From NCBI GenBank assembly GCA_003279105.1, contig QCBO01000001.1, forward strand, positions 417,131 through 481,130: 64,000 nucleotides of DNA, in the 5' to 3' direction. The notes beneath the pieces were generated by a model. That model made no database searches and was not told the origin of the DNA. It was given only the letters and a program-made list of their open reading frames with translations. This stretch comes from Prochlorococcus sp. AG-347-I19. Its GTDB lineage: Bacteria; Cyanobacteriota; Cyanobacteriia; PCC-6307; Cyanobiaceae. The translations under genes were made by a program, and so were the position numbers. Below, piece after piece: positions 25,588-35,001 of this stretch (its first letter is position 1; each line of letters opens with the position of its first letter).

Positions 25588-25873
25588 GATCTAATTGCAA
25601 GCTTACAGCTCTACCTAACCTTGGCTTAGCATTGACTTTCTTTAGCCATTCCCTTACTTCTTCTGAATATCCACATCTATTTAATATCTCGATTTTATCA
25701 GCTATCGATTTTTTATATTCATCTTCACTTAAAGGGAATGATTCCTGTCCAAGAAATCCCCACATCATTTGAAAATAAACGAATTTTCCTCTTCTAAAGA
25801 GTCTAAAATCATATTTTTTTCCCCAGCGATGAATCAAATAATGTATAACTTCATCTACTAGCAATGGGTTCAT
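25556..25873 (-). CDS. DUF3067 family protein
   Basis: 105-residue soluble protein. The run LIHRWGKKYDFRLFRRGK (about 12-29) followed by YFQMMWGFLGQESFPLSE (about 33-50) matches, as I recall it, the uncharacterised DUF3067 family limited to cyanobacteria and plastid-bearing eukaryotes. Function is unknown. ATG at 25873. It is divergent from petC and its 3' end overlaps the tatC 3' end by 32 bases, so both messages share antisense sequence. Confidence 0.8.
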   Translation of the reverse strand: MNPLLVDEVIHYLIHRWGKKYDFRLFRRGKFVYFQMMWGFLGQESFPLSEDEYKKSIADKIEILNRCGYSEEVREWLKKVNAKPRLGRAVSLQLDLNEKMKEFLT

Positions 25874-25996
25874 TTAAATCAATTAATTAAGACTTCCTAA
25901 ACTTTTACTTTAAATTATTAAAAGTCCTATCTATTTGCAACAGAAATTGAACAATTTGCTCCATAATAACTAATAAATAACAGAACCAAGTAGCGA

Positions 25997-26533
25997 ATGA
26001 CTCAATTAAGTTCCAATGATGTCCCTTCTATGGGTCGAAGGCAATTTATGAATCTTCTTACATTTGGTACTGCAACTGGTGTAGCCTTAGGAGCCCTTTA
26101 CCCTGTAGCGAATTATTTCATGCCTCTAAGAGCAGGCGGTGGTGGTGGTGGAACTTCTGCTAAAGATGAATTAGGGAATCCAATAACTAAAACAGGTTGG
26201 TTAACTACACATCAAGCAGGAGACAGAAGTCTAGTTCAGGGTCTAAAGGGAGATCCAACTTATTTAATAGTTAATGAGGGTGGGGAAATAGGAGAATTTG
26301 GTTTAAATGCAATTTGTACCCATTTAGGTTGTGTTGTCCCATGGGATAGTGGTGCTAATAAATTTATATGTCCTTGTCATGGCAGTCAGTACGATACTAA
26401 CGGGAAGGTGGTAAGAGGTCCTGCGCCTTTATCTTTAGCTCTAGCTCATGTCGATATTGAAGATGATGCTGTACTCGTCAAACAATGGTCAGAAACTGAC
26501 TTTAGAACTAATGAAAATCCATGGTGGGCATAA
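25997..26533 (+). CDS. petC: Cytochrome b6f Rieske iron-sulfur protein
   Basis: High-potential 2Fe-2S subunit of the cytochrome b6f complex, 178 residues. An N-terminal twin-arginine element (GRRQFMNLL, about 13-21) precedes the single membrane helix, followed by a glycine-rich hinge (AGGGGGGTS, about 48-56) that lets the head swing. The cluster ligands lie in CTHLGC (about 107-112) and CPCHGS (about 125-130). ATG at 25997. petA follows with overlapping or near-contiguous starts, forming the standard petCA operon. Confidence 0.98.
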   Translation: MTQLSSNDVPSMGRRQFMNLLTFGTATGVALGALYPVANYFMPLRAGGGGGGTSAKDELGNPITKTGWLTTHQAGDRSLVQGLKGDPTYLIVNEGGEIGEFGLNAICTHLGCVVPWDSGANKFICPCHGSQYDTNGKVVRGPAPLSLALAHVDIEDDAVLVKQWSETDFRTNENPWWA

Positions 26534-26538
26534 AAAAA

Positions 26539-27492
26539 ATGAAAGGTTTTAAAAATCAAATCATGAAAAAAACAAGTTTATTTATCTGTACTCTGCTTTT
26601 CATTTCAAGCATTGTATTCTATCCAAAGATCAGTTATGCTTATCCATTTTGGGCTCAGCAAAACTATGAATCCCCAAGAGAAGCCACAGGTAAGATAGTC
26701 TGTGCAAATTGTCATCTAGCTCAGATGCCTACAATTGCAGAGGTTCCCCAATCTGTTGGAGCAGACAGTGTTTTCAAAGCTGTAGTCAAAATACCCTACA
26801 AAAATGATTTAAAAGAGATCGGGGCTGATGGCTCAGAAGTCCCATTACAAGTTGGTGCTGTTGTAATGCTGCCTGATGGCTTTAAACTTGCTCCACAAGA
26901 AAGATGGACAGAAGAAATAAAAGAGGAGACAGAAGGGGTATATTTCACTAATTACAGTGAAGAGAAAGACAATATCATTATTGTCGGACCTTTACCTGGC
27001 GATACCAATAAAGAAATCGTTTTCCCTGTACTTTCCCCTGACCCATCCACTAACAAAGAATATCATTATGGAAAATACTCGTTACATATTGGAGGCAATA
27101 GAGGTAGAGGTCAGGTATATCCAACTGGAGACAAGAGCAATAATGTAGTATTCACTTCTTCCACCGCAGGAACTATAAATTCAATAGAAACAATTGAAGA
27201 TGGTAGCTATCAAGTCAATATAAAAAACGATAATGGTGAAATAATTACTGAAGCAGTCCCTGTTGGTCCTCAACTTATCGTAAAAGCGCAAGACAAAATT
27301 AATGTAGGTGAACCTCTTACTAATGATCCCAACGTTGGTGGCTTTGGGCAATTAGATGCTGAGGTTGTACTTCAGAGCCCTTATAGAGTTATTGGATTGA
27401 TTGCATTCTTCATTGGTGTAGGCTTAACACAAATACTTTTAGTATTAAAGAAAAAACAAGTAGAAAAAGTTCAAGCAGCAGAGGGTATCTAA
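26539..27492 (+). CDS. petA: Cytochrome f
   Basis: c-type cytochrome subunit of cytochrome b6f. The signal peptide ends in SYA, so the mature chain begins YPFWAQQNY with the tyrosine amino group as axial heme ligand. The heme attachment motif is CANCH. The beta-rich lumenal domain, a basic patch and a C-terminal membrane anchor ([20 protein letters not shown]) are all present. The frame is open from ATG 26521, which would overlap petC by 13 bases; ATG 26539 (chosen) or 26563 (MKKTSLF) gives a more normal signal peptide. Total 310-320 residues, standard. Confidence 0.95.
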   Translation: MKGFKNQIMKKTSLFICTLLFISSIVFYPKISYAYPFWAQQNYESPREATGKIVCANCHLAQMPTIAEVPQSVGADSVFKAVVKIPYKNDLKEIGADGSEVPLQVGAVVMLPDGFKLAPQERWTEEIKEETEGVYFTNYSEEKDNIIIVGPLPGDTNKEIVFPVLSPDPSTNKEYHYGKYSLHIGGNRGRGQVYPTGDKSNNVVFTSSTAGTINSIETIEDGSYQVNIKNDNGEIITEAVPVGPQLIVKAQDKINVGEPLTNDPNVGGFGQLDAEVVLQSPYRVIGLIAFFIGVGLTQILLVLKKKQVEKVQAAEGI

Positions 27493-27502
27493 CTTTCTCT
27501 AA

Positions 27503-28396
27503 ATGCTTATACTTCAAGCTTTTATACAATCTCCAGGAGAAACTTTTTTAAATTTAGGATTCATAACTATTAGATGGTACGGACTTCTTATTTCGGTTTC
27601 AGTTTTAATAGGCCTATTTGTCTCTAAAAAACTAGCAAAGGCAAGAAATATTAACCCAGAGTACATTAGTGAAATACTTCCATCATTAATAATCTCTTCA
27701 ATAATTGGAGCTAGAGCTTATTACGTAATTTTTGAGTGGAGGCAATATAGCGGGGAGAACTTTTTTACTTCTTTTGAACTCTTCAATAACATCATTCAAA
27801 TACCTTCTTTTCTTGCAGTTTGGGAAGGAGGCATAGCAATCCATGGAGGTCTAATTGGAGGATTAATATCTATTATCTATTTCTGTAAGTCGAAAAAAAT
27901 TAATTTAAAAACTTTTATAGATATATTAATACCATCGATTATTCTTGGACAATCAATAGGAAGGTGGGGAAATTTTTTCAATAATGAAGCCTTTGGAGTT
28001 CCTACAAATTTGCCTTGGAAATTATTTATACCTATCCAAAATAGGCCTTTAGAATTTCTTAATTATGAATTTTTTCATCCTACATTTCTCTATGAGTCAT
28101 TGTGGAATCTTTTAATTTTCATCGTCCTTATTATTACCTTTAATAAACAAAATAAAACAGATTTTTTCAGGCCTGGCTTTATTAGCTGTCTTTATTTAAT
28201 AAGTTATAGCTTTGGAAGGTTCTGGATTGAAGCTTTAAGAACTGACCCACTATGCATTGGTGGACTTCCACCTTTCTGTGATGGCGGTATAAGAATGGCT
28301 CAATTTATAAGTATTTTTCTATTTTCTTCTGGATTAATTGGAATATTTTTTTTAAGATTGAGAACATATAGTGGGAAAAATAGAAAGAATGGATAA
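27503..28396 (+). CDS. lgt: Prolipoprotein diacylglyceryl transferase
   Basis: Attaches diacylglycerol to the lipobox cysteine of prolipoproteins. 297 residues, about seven membrane helices. The Lgt signature is visible as [17 protein letters not shown] (about 153-169), and the conserved histidine lies in the AIHGGLIGG loop (about 114-122); HPTFLYES (about 192-199) is also typical. Ten bases follow petA. The last bases overlap the downstream cobM start. Two lipobox proteins encoded in this window are probable clients. Confidence 0.95.
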   Translation: MLILQAFIQSPGETFLNLGFITIRWYGLLISVSVLIGLFVSKKLAKARNINPEYISEILPSLIISSIIGARAYYVIFEWRQYSGENFFTSFELFNNIIQIPSFLAVWEGGIAIHGGLIGGLISIIYFCKSKKINLKTFIDILIPSIILGQSIGRWGNFFNNEAFGVPTNLPWKLFIPIQNRPLEFLNYEFFHPTFLYESLWNLLIFIVLIITFNKQNKTDFFRPGFISCLYLISYSFGRFWIEALRTDPLCIGGLPPFCDGGIRMAQFISIFLFSSGLIGIFFLRLRTYSGKNRKNG

Positions 28397-29144
28397 CAAA
28401 ATATCCTTTATTGGTGTGGGTCCAGGCGATCCAGAATTATTAACTTTAAAAGCATTAAAAAAGATAAAAATTGCAGATGTCATTATTTGGACTGATTCTC
28501 TAATTCCTGAAAAGATTTTAGATTCTGCTAAAGAAGATTCTGAAAAAATAAAAACGAGTTCACTTAACTTAGAGCAAATCACCTCAATTATGATAGAAAA
28601 ATATCAGACAGGGAAAACTGTTGTAAGGTTGCATGATGGAGACCCTTGCCTTTTTGGAGCAATTAGAGAGCAAATCGAAATTTTAAAAAACGAAAAAATT
28701 GAAATCGAGGTTGTTCCTGGAGTAAGTGCTTTTCAAGTTGCTGCAGCATATCATGAAGCTGAGTTAACCATCCCTGACGTGACGCAAACAATAATATTAA
28801 CTAGAGCAGGAGGGCGAACAGGAATGCCCGAAAAAGAATCTCTGAAAGATCTTGCGAAACACAATTCCTCTATATGTCTATATCTAAGTGCTCGGCATGT
28901 GAAAAGGTCTCAAGAAACTCTACTAGAGTTTTACCCTCCAGAGACTAAAGTTATTGTTGGATTTAGAGTATCTTGGGATGATGGTTGGACATCATTAATA
29001 GAATTAAAAGATATGGAAAAATTTTCTATTGAGAATAAACTAATTAGAACAACCATTTACATAATTAGCCCAGCAATTAGTAATTTTCAAAAAAGATCTA
29101 ATCTTTATAATCCATCTTATAGGCATCTCTTTAGGAATAAATAA
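28389..29144 (+). CDS. cobM: Precorrin-4 C11-methyltransferase
   Basis: SAM-dependent methyltransferase of the corrin ring pathway. About 251 residues from the ATG at 28389, which overlaps lgt by 8 bases; a GTG at 28371 is also open but lies deeper in lgt. Tetrapyrrole methylase features are [15 protein letters not shown] (N-terminal SAM loop), [15 protein letters not shown] (about 80-94), [12 protein letters not shown] (about 107-118) and [12 protein letters not shown]. Prochlorococcus makes pseudocobalamin; a CobT-like gene lies about 19 kb downstream. The rest of the pathway is elsewhere. Confidence 0.95.
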   Translation: MDNKISFIGVGPGDPELLTLKALKKIKIADVIIWTDSLIPEKILDSAKEDSEKIKTSSLNLEQITSIMIEKYQTGKTVVRLHDGDPCLFGAIREQIEILKNEKIEIEVVPGVSAFQVAAAYHEAELTIPDVTQTIILTRAGGRTGMPEKESLKDLAKHNSSICLYLSARHVKRSQETLLEFYPPETKVIVGFRVSWDDGWTSLIELKDMEKFSIENKLIRTTIYIISPAISNFQKRSNLYNPSYRHLFRNK

Positions 29145-29199
29145 TCTTAAAGTTGATAGAAAAATATTAATTACTATAATTAGTAAAAGTTTATTTGCT

Positions 29200-29694
29200 T
29201 TGAAAGAAATAAATTCTGTTTCGGGAATCAACAATAATGGAGGAGATTCCTCTTTAAAGAGAATTGGAGATTTCATTAAAGAGGCTAGGTTAAGTAAAAA
29301 TCAATCAATTGAAGAATTGGCTTCTGATTTAAAAATTGGAGCTCATCAACTTGAAGCCATAGAGGAAGGTAACGAAGAAAAACTACCTGAAAAAGTATTT
29401 ATCAAAGCAATGATTAGAAGGATTTCACAGAAGCTAAAACTTGATACAGAATTTTTAATGGATGAATTCAAGACAGAGAGGAAAGAAGTGAAAATTGAAG
29501 AAATAGTTGAAGAAGTTTCCAAAAAAAACTATAAAACTAGGCAACCTAAGAATCTTAATCCAGTAGGTTTCCTAATATTCATTGTAATTTCAGGCTTTCT
29601 CGGACTAATCGCCTCGTCCTTAATTTTCAATTTATTTTCAGATCCTTCTCAGAATCAAACTCCAAAACAAGAACTTATTAAAAAAACTAAATAA
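29200..29694 (+). CDS. RodZ-like HTH membrane protein, short form
   Basis: 164 residues. An XRE/Cro-type helix-turn-helix domain (about 20-88; LKRIGDFIKEARLSKNQS, then LKIGAHQLEAIEEGNEEKLPE) is followed by a charged linker and one membrane helix (about 124-145). This is the RodZ layout, in which the HTH domain contacts MreB, but the periplasmic domain is almost absent: only about 18 residues follow the helix. The start is TTG at 29200. It could act in cell shape or as a membrane-bound regulator. It overlaps convergent ppx by 8 bases. Confidence 0.8.
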   Translation: MKEINSVSGINNNGGDSSLKRIGDFIKEARLSKNQSIEELASDLKIGAHQLEAIEEGNEEKLPEKVFIKAMIRRISQKLKLDTEFLMDEFKTERKEVKIEEIVEEVSKKNYKTRQPKNLNPVGFLIFIVISGFLGLIASSLIFNLFSDPSQNQTPKQELIKKTK

Positions 29695-31282
29695 CTTTTA
29701 ATTCCAAATTCTTTAGTTCTTTTATTACATTACGGCATAATCCTAAGTTCCATTTTTCAAGAAGAAGATCATGGTTTCTATCTAAAGGTAAAACTTGAAA
29801 TATAAGATTATTTTCCTGCAATTCTATTTGAACTGAGGAGATCACCTTGTCAGGTCTTTGATCAAGAGCTGCTGCTAGTCTCAGGATTAATGACATTTCA
29901 AGAACTAATGTTTTATCTTCTTTGGATATTAAATTTTGCCAAGACTCATGTCTTTTCTTGGGTAGAGTCTTTCTATGGTACCTAGCAATTGAAGCAATAA
30001 TATTTGTTTCTGCTTCAGAATATCCCAACAACTCACAATTTTTTATTAAGTACCAAGAGTGTTTGTGATATGAACCAACATTCACATATTTCCCACAATT
30101 ATAAAGATTAGAAGCTGCCCAAAGAAGTTCTTTAGCTTTAGGGTCATTATCTCTATGAAAGATATTTTTAGTCTGATCATAGATTTGAAACGCAATATCA
30201 ATAACTTTCTCAGCTCTTGTATTATCTACTCCAAACTTTCTGGCCTGATGAACTATAGTTGTTTTTCTAATATTGCCTTGAATATTTAACTCATTTTTAA
30301 TTATCCCTTTACGAAGCATCCAATCCATAACCAAACCCTCTCTTAGCGCCCTCTCACTTATTATTAATTCATCAAAGTTCAACATCTCCATTGCGGTGTT
30401 TAATATCAATGCTCCTGGAATAATTATTTCTGCTCTTCTCTCACTTAATGAAGGTATTTTCTTGATTTCCGAAACTGGCAATTTAATTAGTTTTTCCAAT
30501 ACATTTTGTAAATTTTCCCTATTGAATTTATATCCATGCAACTTTTGTTTAGATTCTCCCAAATCATCTGAAATCAAATTTCCTAATGAGGTTGCAGTGC
30601 CACTGGTTGCAATCATAGATAAAGGCTTATCTCCCTTAGATCTACTCTTTATTTTTCGAACAGATGGTTCTAAAGATCCTTTAATAAAAGTTGTTAAAAA
30701 ACTCGATCTTTCTGAAGTTATAGACCCTTTATTTAAAAAATCATTTTTAAGTCTTACCGCACCAATTCTCGAACTGGTAAGAGCTATAGCATCTTTTTTA
30801 TCTGCAAGTATTAATTCTGTAGATCCTCCTCCAATATCTATGATTACAAAAGACTGATCTTCAAAAGACATACCAGAAAGAACACCAAGGTAAATTAATC
30901 TGGCTTCCTCAGAACCACTTATCATTTCAATTTGAATATCAGTTTCATCAAGAACTCTTTTAATAAAATCTTGACCGTTTGGAGCTTCCCTAACTGCACT
31001 TGTTGCTGCTGTTACGATTTGTTTTACTCCATTACTTTTACAATATTCCTTAAATCGCTTAAGAGTAACTAATGCCCTTTGGATTGATTCTTCAGTAAGA
31101 TTACCCTCCTCATCTCTTTCTCCAAGACGTGTGGTTGATTTATCAGTAAATTTTATTGAAAATGATTTTAATTCTAGATTAATTTCTGCTACCAAGAGAT
31201 GTGTAGAGTTAGTTCCAATATCTATAGAAGCTACTAAAATTTGCTTTTCTTGCAAATTTCTTAAATCTTTTTTCAGTATCAT
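29687..31282 (-). CDS. ppx: Exopolyphosphatase, Ppx/GppA family
   Basis: Hydrolyses inorganic polyphosphate or pppGpp; the two activities cannot be told apart from sequence. 531 residues. The ASKHA ATPase-like core includes SIDIGTNSTHLLVAEI (about 19-34), ATSAVREAPNG (about 93-103), SGSEEARLIY (about 120-129), IDIGGGSTELI (about 148-158) and the ATSGTATSLG block (about 224-233). The C-terminal HD-like region (about 325-500) has RYHRKTLPKKRH. Relevant to phosphate storage in phosphate-poor oceans. Confidence 0.92.
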   Translation of the reverse strand: MILKKDLRNLQEKQILVASIDIGTNSTHLLVAEINLELKSFSIKFTDKSTTRLGERDEEGNLTEESIQRALVTLKRFKEYCKSNGVKQIVTAATSAVREAPNGQDFIKRVLDETDIQIEMISGSEEARLIYLGVLSGMSFEDQSFVIIDIGGGSTELILADKKDAIALTSSRIGAVRLKNDFLNKGSITSERSSFLTTFIKGSLEPSVRKIKSRSKGDKPLSMIATSGTATSLGNLISDDLGESKQKLHGYKFNRENLQNVLEKLIKLPVSEIKKIPSLSERRAEIIIPGALILNTAMEMLNFDELIISERALREGLVMDWMLRKGIIKNELNIQGNIRKTTIVHQARKFGVDNTRAEKVIDIAFQIYDQTKNIFHRDNDPKAKELLWAASNLYNCGKYVNVGSYHKHSWYLIKNCELLGYSEAETNIIASIARYHRKTLPKKRHESWQNLISKEDKTLVLEMSLILRLAAALDQRPDKVISSVQIELQENNLIFQVLPLDRNHDLLLEKWNLGLCRNVIKELKNLELKVI

Positions 31283-31386
31283 TTCTTTTTATAAGACGAA
31301 GATATCTTTAATCCATTAATAAATATACCCAACATTGATTATTAAATAATAGAAATTATTTAATCCTAGTAAGATTATTTAAAGTT

Positions 31387-32295
31387 ATGAAATATACAAT
31401 AGGTCATATGCAAAATAAAAATCGACAAATTAAATTAAGTACTTTTTTTGAATTATTAAGGTGGAATAAGCCGACTGGAAGAATGATCTTACTTATTCCT
31501 GCTGGATGGAGTTTATATTTAACCCCAGATGCTAATCCAACATTTTTAATGTTGTTAAGAATAATACTGGGAGGACTACTAGTAAGTGGATTAGGCTGCG
31601 TGGTTAATGATATTTGGGACAAAGAAATTGATCAAAGAGTTGTTAGGACAAAAAATAGACCTCTAGCTACAAATAAAATCGGTCTTAAAACAGCTTATTC
31701 AATTCTTTTCTTTTTAATTTTATGTAGCTTCTTTCTAACTTTGTCACTACCTCAGCCTGGAAGAATCCTTTCGGTTTCCCTTGCTTTTTTAGCTTTACCT
31801 ATCATTTTAATTTATCCTTCTGCTAAAAGATGGTTTAAATATCCTCAATTAATCTTATCCATATGCTGGGGTTTTGCTGTCTTAATTCCCTGGGCCGCAA
31901 ATGAAGGTAATTTAAATAGTATTGTTTTACTATTTTGCTGGCTGGCTACCATTTTTTGGACTTTTGGCTTTGACACGATTTATGCTTTAGCAGATAAAAA
32001 ATATGATATCAAAATTGGAATTAATAGTTCCGCAGTTAACCTCCAGAACAATACAAGAATAGCCATTCAAATTTGTTATTTTTTAACTTCTTTTTTTCTC
32101 GCAATATGCGGATTTATTAATCAAATGGATTTTATTTTTTGGCCAATTTGGCTTACAACATCAATCTTAATGCAGAGAGATATACTAAAAGTATTTCCTG
32201 AGGAAAAGCAATCAATAAAAAATATTGGCAATCACTTCAAAAATCAATCAATTTATGGAGGAGTCATTTTATTAGGAATAATTATTGCCTCATAA
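31387..32295 (+). CDS. ubiA: 4-Hydroxybenzoate solanesyltransferase
   Basis: UbiA-family prenyltransferase, the first membrane step of plastoquinone synthesis in cyanobacteria. 302 residues, about eight or nine helices. The two Asp-rich motifs are NDIWDKEID (about 74-82, followed by RTKNRPLA) and DTIYALADKKYD (about 197-208). The ORF opens at ATG 31387; a second ATG at 31408 is a possible start. Distinct from the ctaB and chlG paralogues in the same window, which have different motif contexts. ldcA follows by 9 bases. Confidence 0.92.
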   Translation: MKYTIGHMQNKNRQIKLSTFFELLRWNKPTGRMILLIPAGWSLYLTPDANPTFLMLLRIILGGLLVSGLGCVVNDIWDKEIDQRVVRTKNRPLATNKIGLKTAYSILFFLILCSFFLTLSLPQPGRILSVSLAFLALPIILIYPSAKRWFKYPQLILSICWGFAVLIPWAANEGNLNSIVLLFCWLATIFWTFGFDTIYALADKKYDIKIGINSSAVNLQNNTRIAIQICYFLTSFFLAICGFINQMDFIFWPIWLTTSILMQRDILKVFPEEKQSIKNIGNHFKNQSIYGGVILLGIIIAS

Positions 32296-32304
32296 ATTCT
32301 AAAT

Positions 32305-33174
32305 ATGGTTTTTAGATTAAAAAAAGGGGATTTAATAGATATTTTAGCTCCAGGCTCCTTTATTGATGAAGACGAAAATTTTCAAAAAGGCATAGAAATC
32401 TTAAAAAACTGGGGTTTGGAAATTAATGAAAATAATTCTCTATCAAAAAAATTTGGTTATTTTGCAGGCGATGATCTAACTAGATTTGAAGAACTTGAAA
32501 AAGCACAAAATAGTAAGCTAGTCATTTTTGCAAAAGGAGGCTGGGGTTCAGCAAGACTTTTAGAAAAAGAACCTTCTTGGCAGCATGGTTTAATGCTTGG
32601 ATTCTCAGATACATGTTCTTTATTACTATCTAAATATTCTCAAGGATTTATAGGTTCTATCCATGGTCCCATGGTTACTGGCCTTTTCAAAGAACCAGAG
32701 TGGAGTCTTGAGAGATTAAGAAATTTACTTTTTGAGGGATATGTTGAGGACATAATAGGAATCCCTTTAAGAGGTGGGAAAGCGAAAGGAGAAATAATAG
32801 TTTCTAACTTAACTATTGCTACTTTTTTAATTGGTACTAATCACTTTCCAGATTGCAAAGGGAAAATAATAATTTTTGAAGACATTAATGAAGATATTTA
32901 TAAAATTGATCGCATGTTGACTTACCTTAGGATGACTAAAACAATTTCTGAAATTGCTGGTATTGGATTCGGAAGTTTTTCTAATGATTCCTGCGACCTT
33001 GAATGGAAAGATTTACTAAAAAACTGCATTATTGAAAGACTTCAAGAGTTCGATTTTCCTATTCTTTTTGATCTCCCAATAGGCCACATATCAGGGAATG
33101 CATGTATCCCGTTAGGGTATGAAGCAACCTTAAATGGTGACAACGGTATTCTTAGTATCAATAAACCTTTTTAA
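32305..33174 (+). CDS. ldcA: LD-carboxypeptidase, S66 family
   Basis: Serine peptidase that removes the terminal D-alanine from tetrapeptide stems during peptidoglycan recycling. 289 residues. The nucleophile serine sits in MLGFSDTCSLL (about 93-103; GFSD is the S66 motif), the glutamate is in IIFEDINEDIYKIDRML (about 188-204) and the histidine in LPIGHISGN (about 253-261). No signal peptide, so cytoplasmic as in E. coli LdcA. It follows ubiA closely and converges on ispD. Confidence 0.9.
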   Translation: MVFRLKKGDLIDILAPGSFIDEDENFQKGIEILKNWGLEINENNSLSKKFGYFAGDDLTRFEELEKAQNSKLVIFAKGGWGSARLLEKEPSWQHGLMLGFSDTCSLLLSKYSQGFIGSIHGPMVTGLFKEPEWSLERLRNLLFEGYVEDIIGIPLRGGKAKGEIIVSNLTIATFLIGTNHFPDCKGKIIIFEDINEDIYKIDRMLTYLRMTKTISEIAGIGFGSFSNDSCDLEWKDLLKNCIIERLQEFDFPILFDLPIGHISGNACIPLGYEATLNGDNGILSINKPF

Positions 33175-33185
33175 CTAGGAGTTCT

Positions 33186-33848
33186 TCACAAAAAAAGTTT
33201 TGCTATTTTCAAATCTATAGGGGATGTAATTTTTATATTTGAATAAGTTCCTTCAATAATCTTCACTTTCCAATTAAGCATTTCGAATAGAGAAGCATCA
33301 TCTGTGACTTTCCAGTTTTTATCAATTGCCATCTTATGTGCTTTTTTTAAGCTATCTACTAAAAAGCCCTGCGGAGTTTGCGCTGCCCATAAATAATTTC
33401 TGTCTGGTGTTTCTTTAATAAAACCTTCATTATCAACAATCTTTATAGTATCCGTTACCTTAGTAGCTAAAATTACAGCCTCATTTTCATCTAATTGCTT
33501 AGCACAAAGGTCTATCAATTCAGGATTAATTAGACATCTAGCGCCATCATGTATTAAAACTTTTTCAGCATCTTTTGGTAACGCTTTTAAACCATTAAAA
33601 ACTGACTGTTGTCTAGTGTCACCACCATTAATCCAATGAACTTTATGGGCAAAATCCTTAGCTGAATTTAGTAATAAGTTTTTATCTTTCGGTTGCCCAA
33701 TTATTCCAACCCAGCTTGTTGAGCTTGCAGAAAATACAGATTTAAGTGTCCAATAAATCAAAGACTCTCCCTCTAAATCAATAAGTAATTTATTTTTTCC
33801 TGCTTTCATTCTGCTACCACTTCCTGCAGCTGGTATTAAAAAGTGCAC
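33186..33848 (-). CDS. ispD: 2-C-methyl-D-erythritol 4-phosphate cytidylyltransferase
   Basis: Third step of the MEP isoprenoid pathway: couples CTP with methylerythritol phosphate. 220 residues. The N-terminal nucleotide loop is [15 protein letters not shown] (about 6-20), [11 protein letters not shown] (about 97-107) is the Asp-Gly-Ala-Arg motif, and WAAQTPQGF (about 153-161) and TDDASLFE (about 182-189) complete the family set. ATG start at 33848, divergent from fabG. Confidence 0.96.
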   Translation of the reverse strand: MHFLIPAAGSGSRMKAGKNKLLIDLEGESLIYWTLKSVFSASSTSWVGIIGQPKDKNLLLNSAKDFAHKVHWINGGDTRQQSVFNGLKALPKDAEKVLIHDGARCLINPELIDLCAKQLDENEAVILATKVTDTIKIVDNEGFIKETPDRNYLWAAQTPQGFLVDSLKKAHKMAIDKNWKVTDDASLFEMLNWKVKIIEGTYSNIKITSPIDLKIAKLFL

Positions 33849-33940
33849 AATAGAAGGACTTAATATTTTCTAGACAATTATAAATAAAAGCAATATCTTT
33901 ACACAAATAGTACTACGATTGAAAATTATAAAATTTAATA

Positions 33941-34690
33941 ATGTCCAATACAGATTCATTATCAGGCAAAGTTGCTTTAATCACTGGAGCTAGCAGAGGA
34001 ATTGGTAAAGAAATTGCTTTAGAACTAAGTCGCTTGGGAGCAGAAGTTTTTATTAATTACTCTTCTTCTGATGAAAAAGCTGAAGAAGTTGTAAATTCAA
34101 TAAAAAATTCGGGAGGTAAAGCTTATAAATTAAAATTTGATGTATCAAGAGAGGATTCTGTCAGTTCAGCTTTTGAAGAAATCATAAAAATTAATGGTTC
34201 CATTGATATTCTTATTAACAATGCTGGTATTACTAGAGATGGACTATTGATGAGAATGAAATCGGAACAATGGGATGATGTATTAAATACAAACTTAAAA
34301 GGGGTTTTTCTTTGTACAAAATATGCTTCAAAATTTATGATGAAAAAAAGAAGTGGTAGTATCGTAAATATTTCATCTGTTGTTGGAATAATTGGTAATC
34401 CCGGTCAAGCAAATTATTCTGCAGCTAAAGCTGGAGTTATTGGATTCACCAAAACTTGTGCTAAAGAATTTGCTTCAAGAGGTATAAACGTAAATGCAAT
34501 AGCTCCAGGCTTTATAGAAACAGAAATGACTGAAAAACTTAATACTGAAGAAATACTTAAAGTTATCCCTTTGGGGAAATTGGGAAGTTGTACTCAAATT
34601 GCAAACTTAGTGTCATTCTTAGTTTCAAGTGATGCCGGAAGTTACATTACAGGGCAAACAATTAGTATAGACGGGGGTATGAGTATTTAG
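33941..34690 (+). CDS. fabG: 3-Oxoacyl-ACP reductase
   Basis: NADPH-dependent reductase of fatty acid elongation, SDR fold, 249 residues. Motifs are TGASRGIGKEIA (about 15-26), NNAGITRDGLLMRM (about 92-105), catalytic serine in VNISSVVG, YSAAKAG with the Tyr/Lys pair (about 157-163) and IAPGFIETEMT (about 187-197). These match housekeeping FabG rather than a specialised SDR. The stop abuts a convergent 59-residue ORF without a gap. Confidence 0.96.
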   Translation: MSNTDSLSGKVALITGASRGIGKEIALELSRLGAEVFINYSSSDEKAEEVVNSIKNSGGKAYKLKFDVSREDSVSSAFEEIIKINGSIDILINNAGITRDGLLMRMKSEQWDDVLNTNLKGVFLCTKYASKFMMKKRSGSIVNISSVVGIIGNPGQANYSAAKAGVIGFTKTCAKEFASRGINVNAIAPGFIETEMTEKLNTEEILKVIPLGKLGSCTQIANLVSFLVSSDAGSYITGQTISIDGGMSI

Positions 34691-34870
34691 TTATGTACTT
34701 TCATAAGGCTGGCCTAATTCATCTCTCAACCTTCTAATTTTTTGTAAAAGTTTTAGTCTTCGACTTCTAGCAGTTAATGTTAAGAAAAATCTTAAAGGAA
34801 AGTATATTAGTGTCATAGCAATCGCGAAGATTGCGGTAAGAGTAAAAATAAGATTATTTGTTTCTTCCAT
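34691..34870 (-). CDS. Small conserved-looking membrane protein, 59 aa
   Basis: 59-residue ORF from ATG at 34870 to TAA at 34691-34693, too short for many gene-length cut-offs. One hydrophobic helix (about residues 8-33, LIFTLTAIFAIAMTLIYFPLRFF) sits between a short acidic N-terminus and a strongly basic cytoplasmic tail (RSRRLKLLQKIRRLRDELG). The helix plus basic coiled tail and the fit of the ORF to an otherwise empty 311-base gap argue that it is real. No family recognised. It abuts fabG and is divergent from groL. Confidence 0.7.
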   Translation of the reverse strand: MEETNNLIFTLTAIFAIAMTLIYFPLRFFLTLTARSRRLKLLQKIRRLRDELGQPYEST

Positions 34871-35001
34871 AACTTAAAGATACTCTTATTTGAGTTAATT
34901 TGTATGTCCTATTAAAAGAAATTCGGCTTTCCCCACTTAATTAAATATCCCTTAAAAATGATTCTATGGGAGATTAGAATAAGACAAAAGATCGAGCAAA
35001 C

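Noticed and set aside
30396..30857. Plus-strand frame of 153 codons inside ppx
   Set aside because: Fully inside a well-supported gene on the other strand; the peptide has no recognisable domain.
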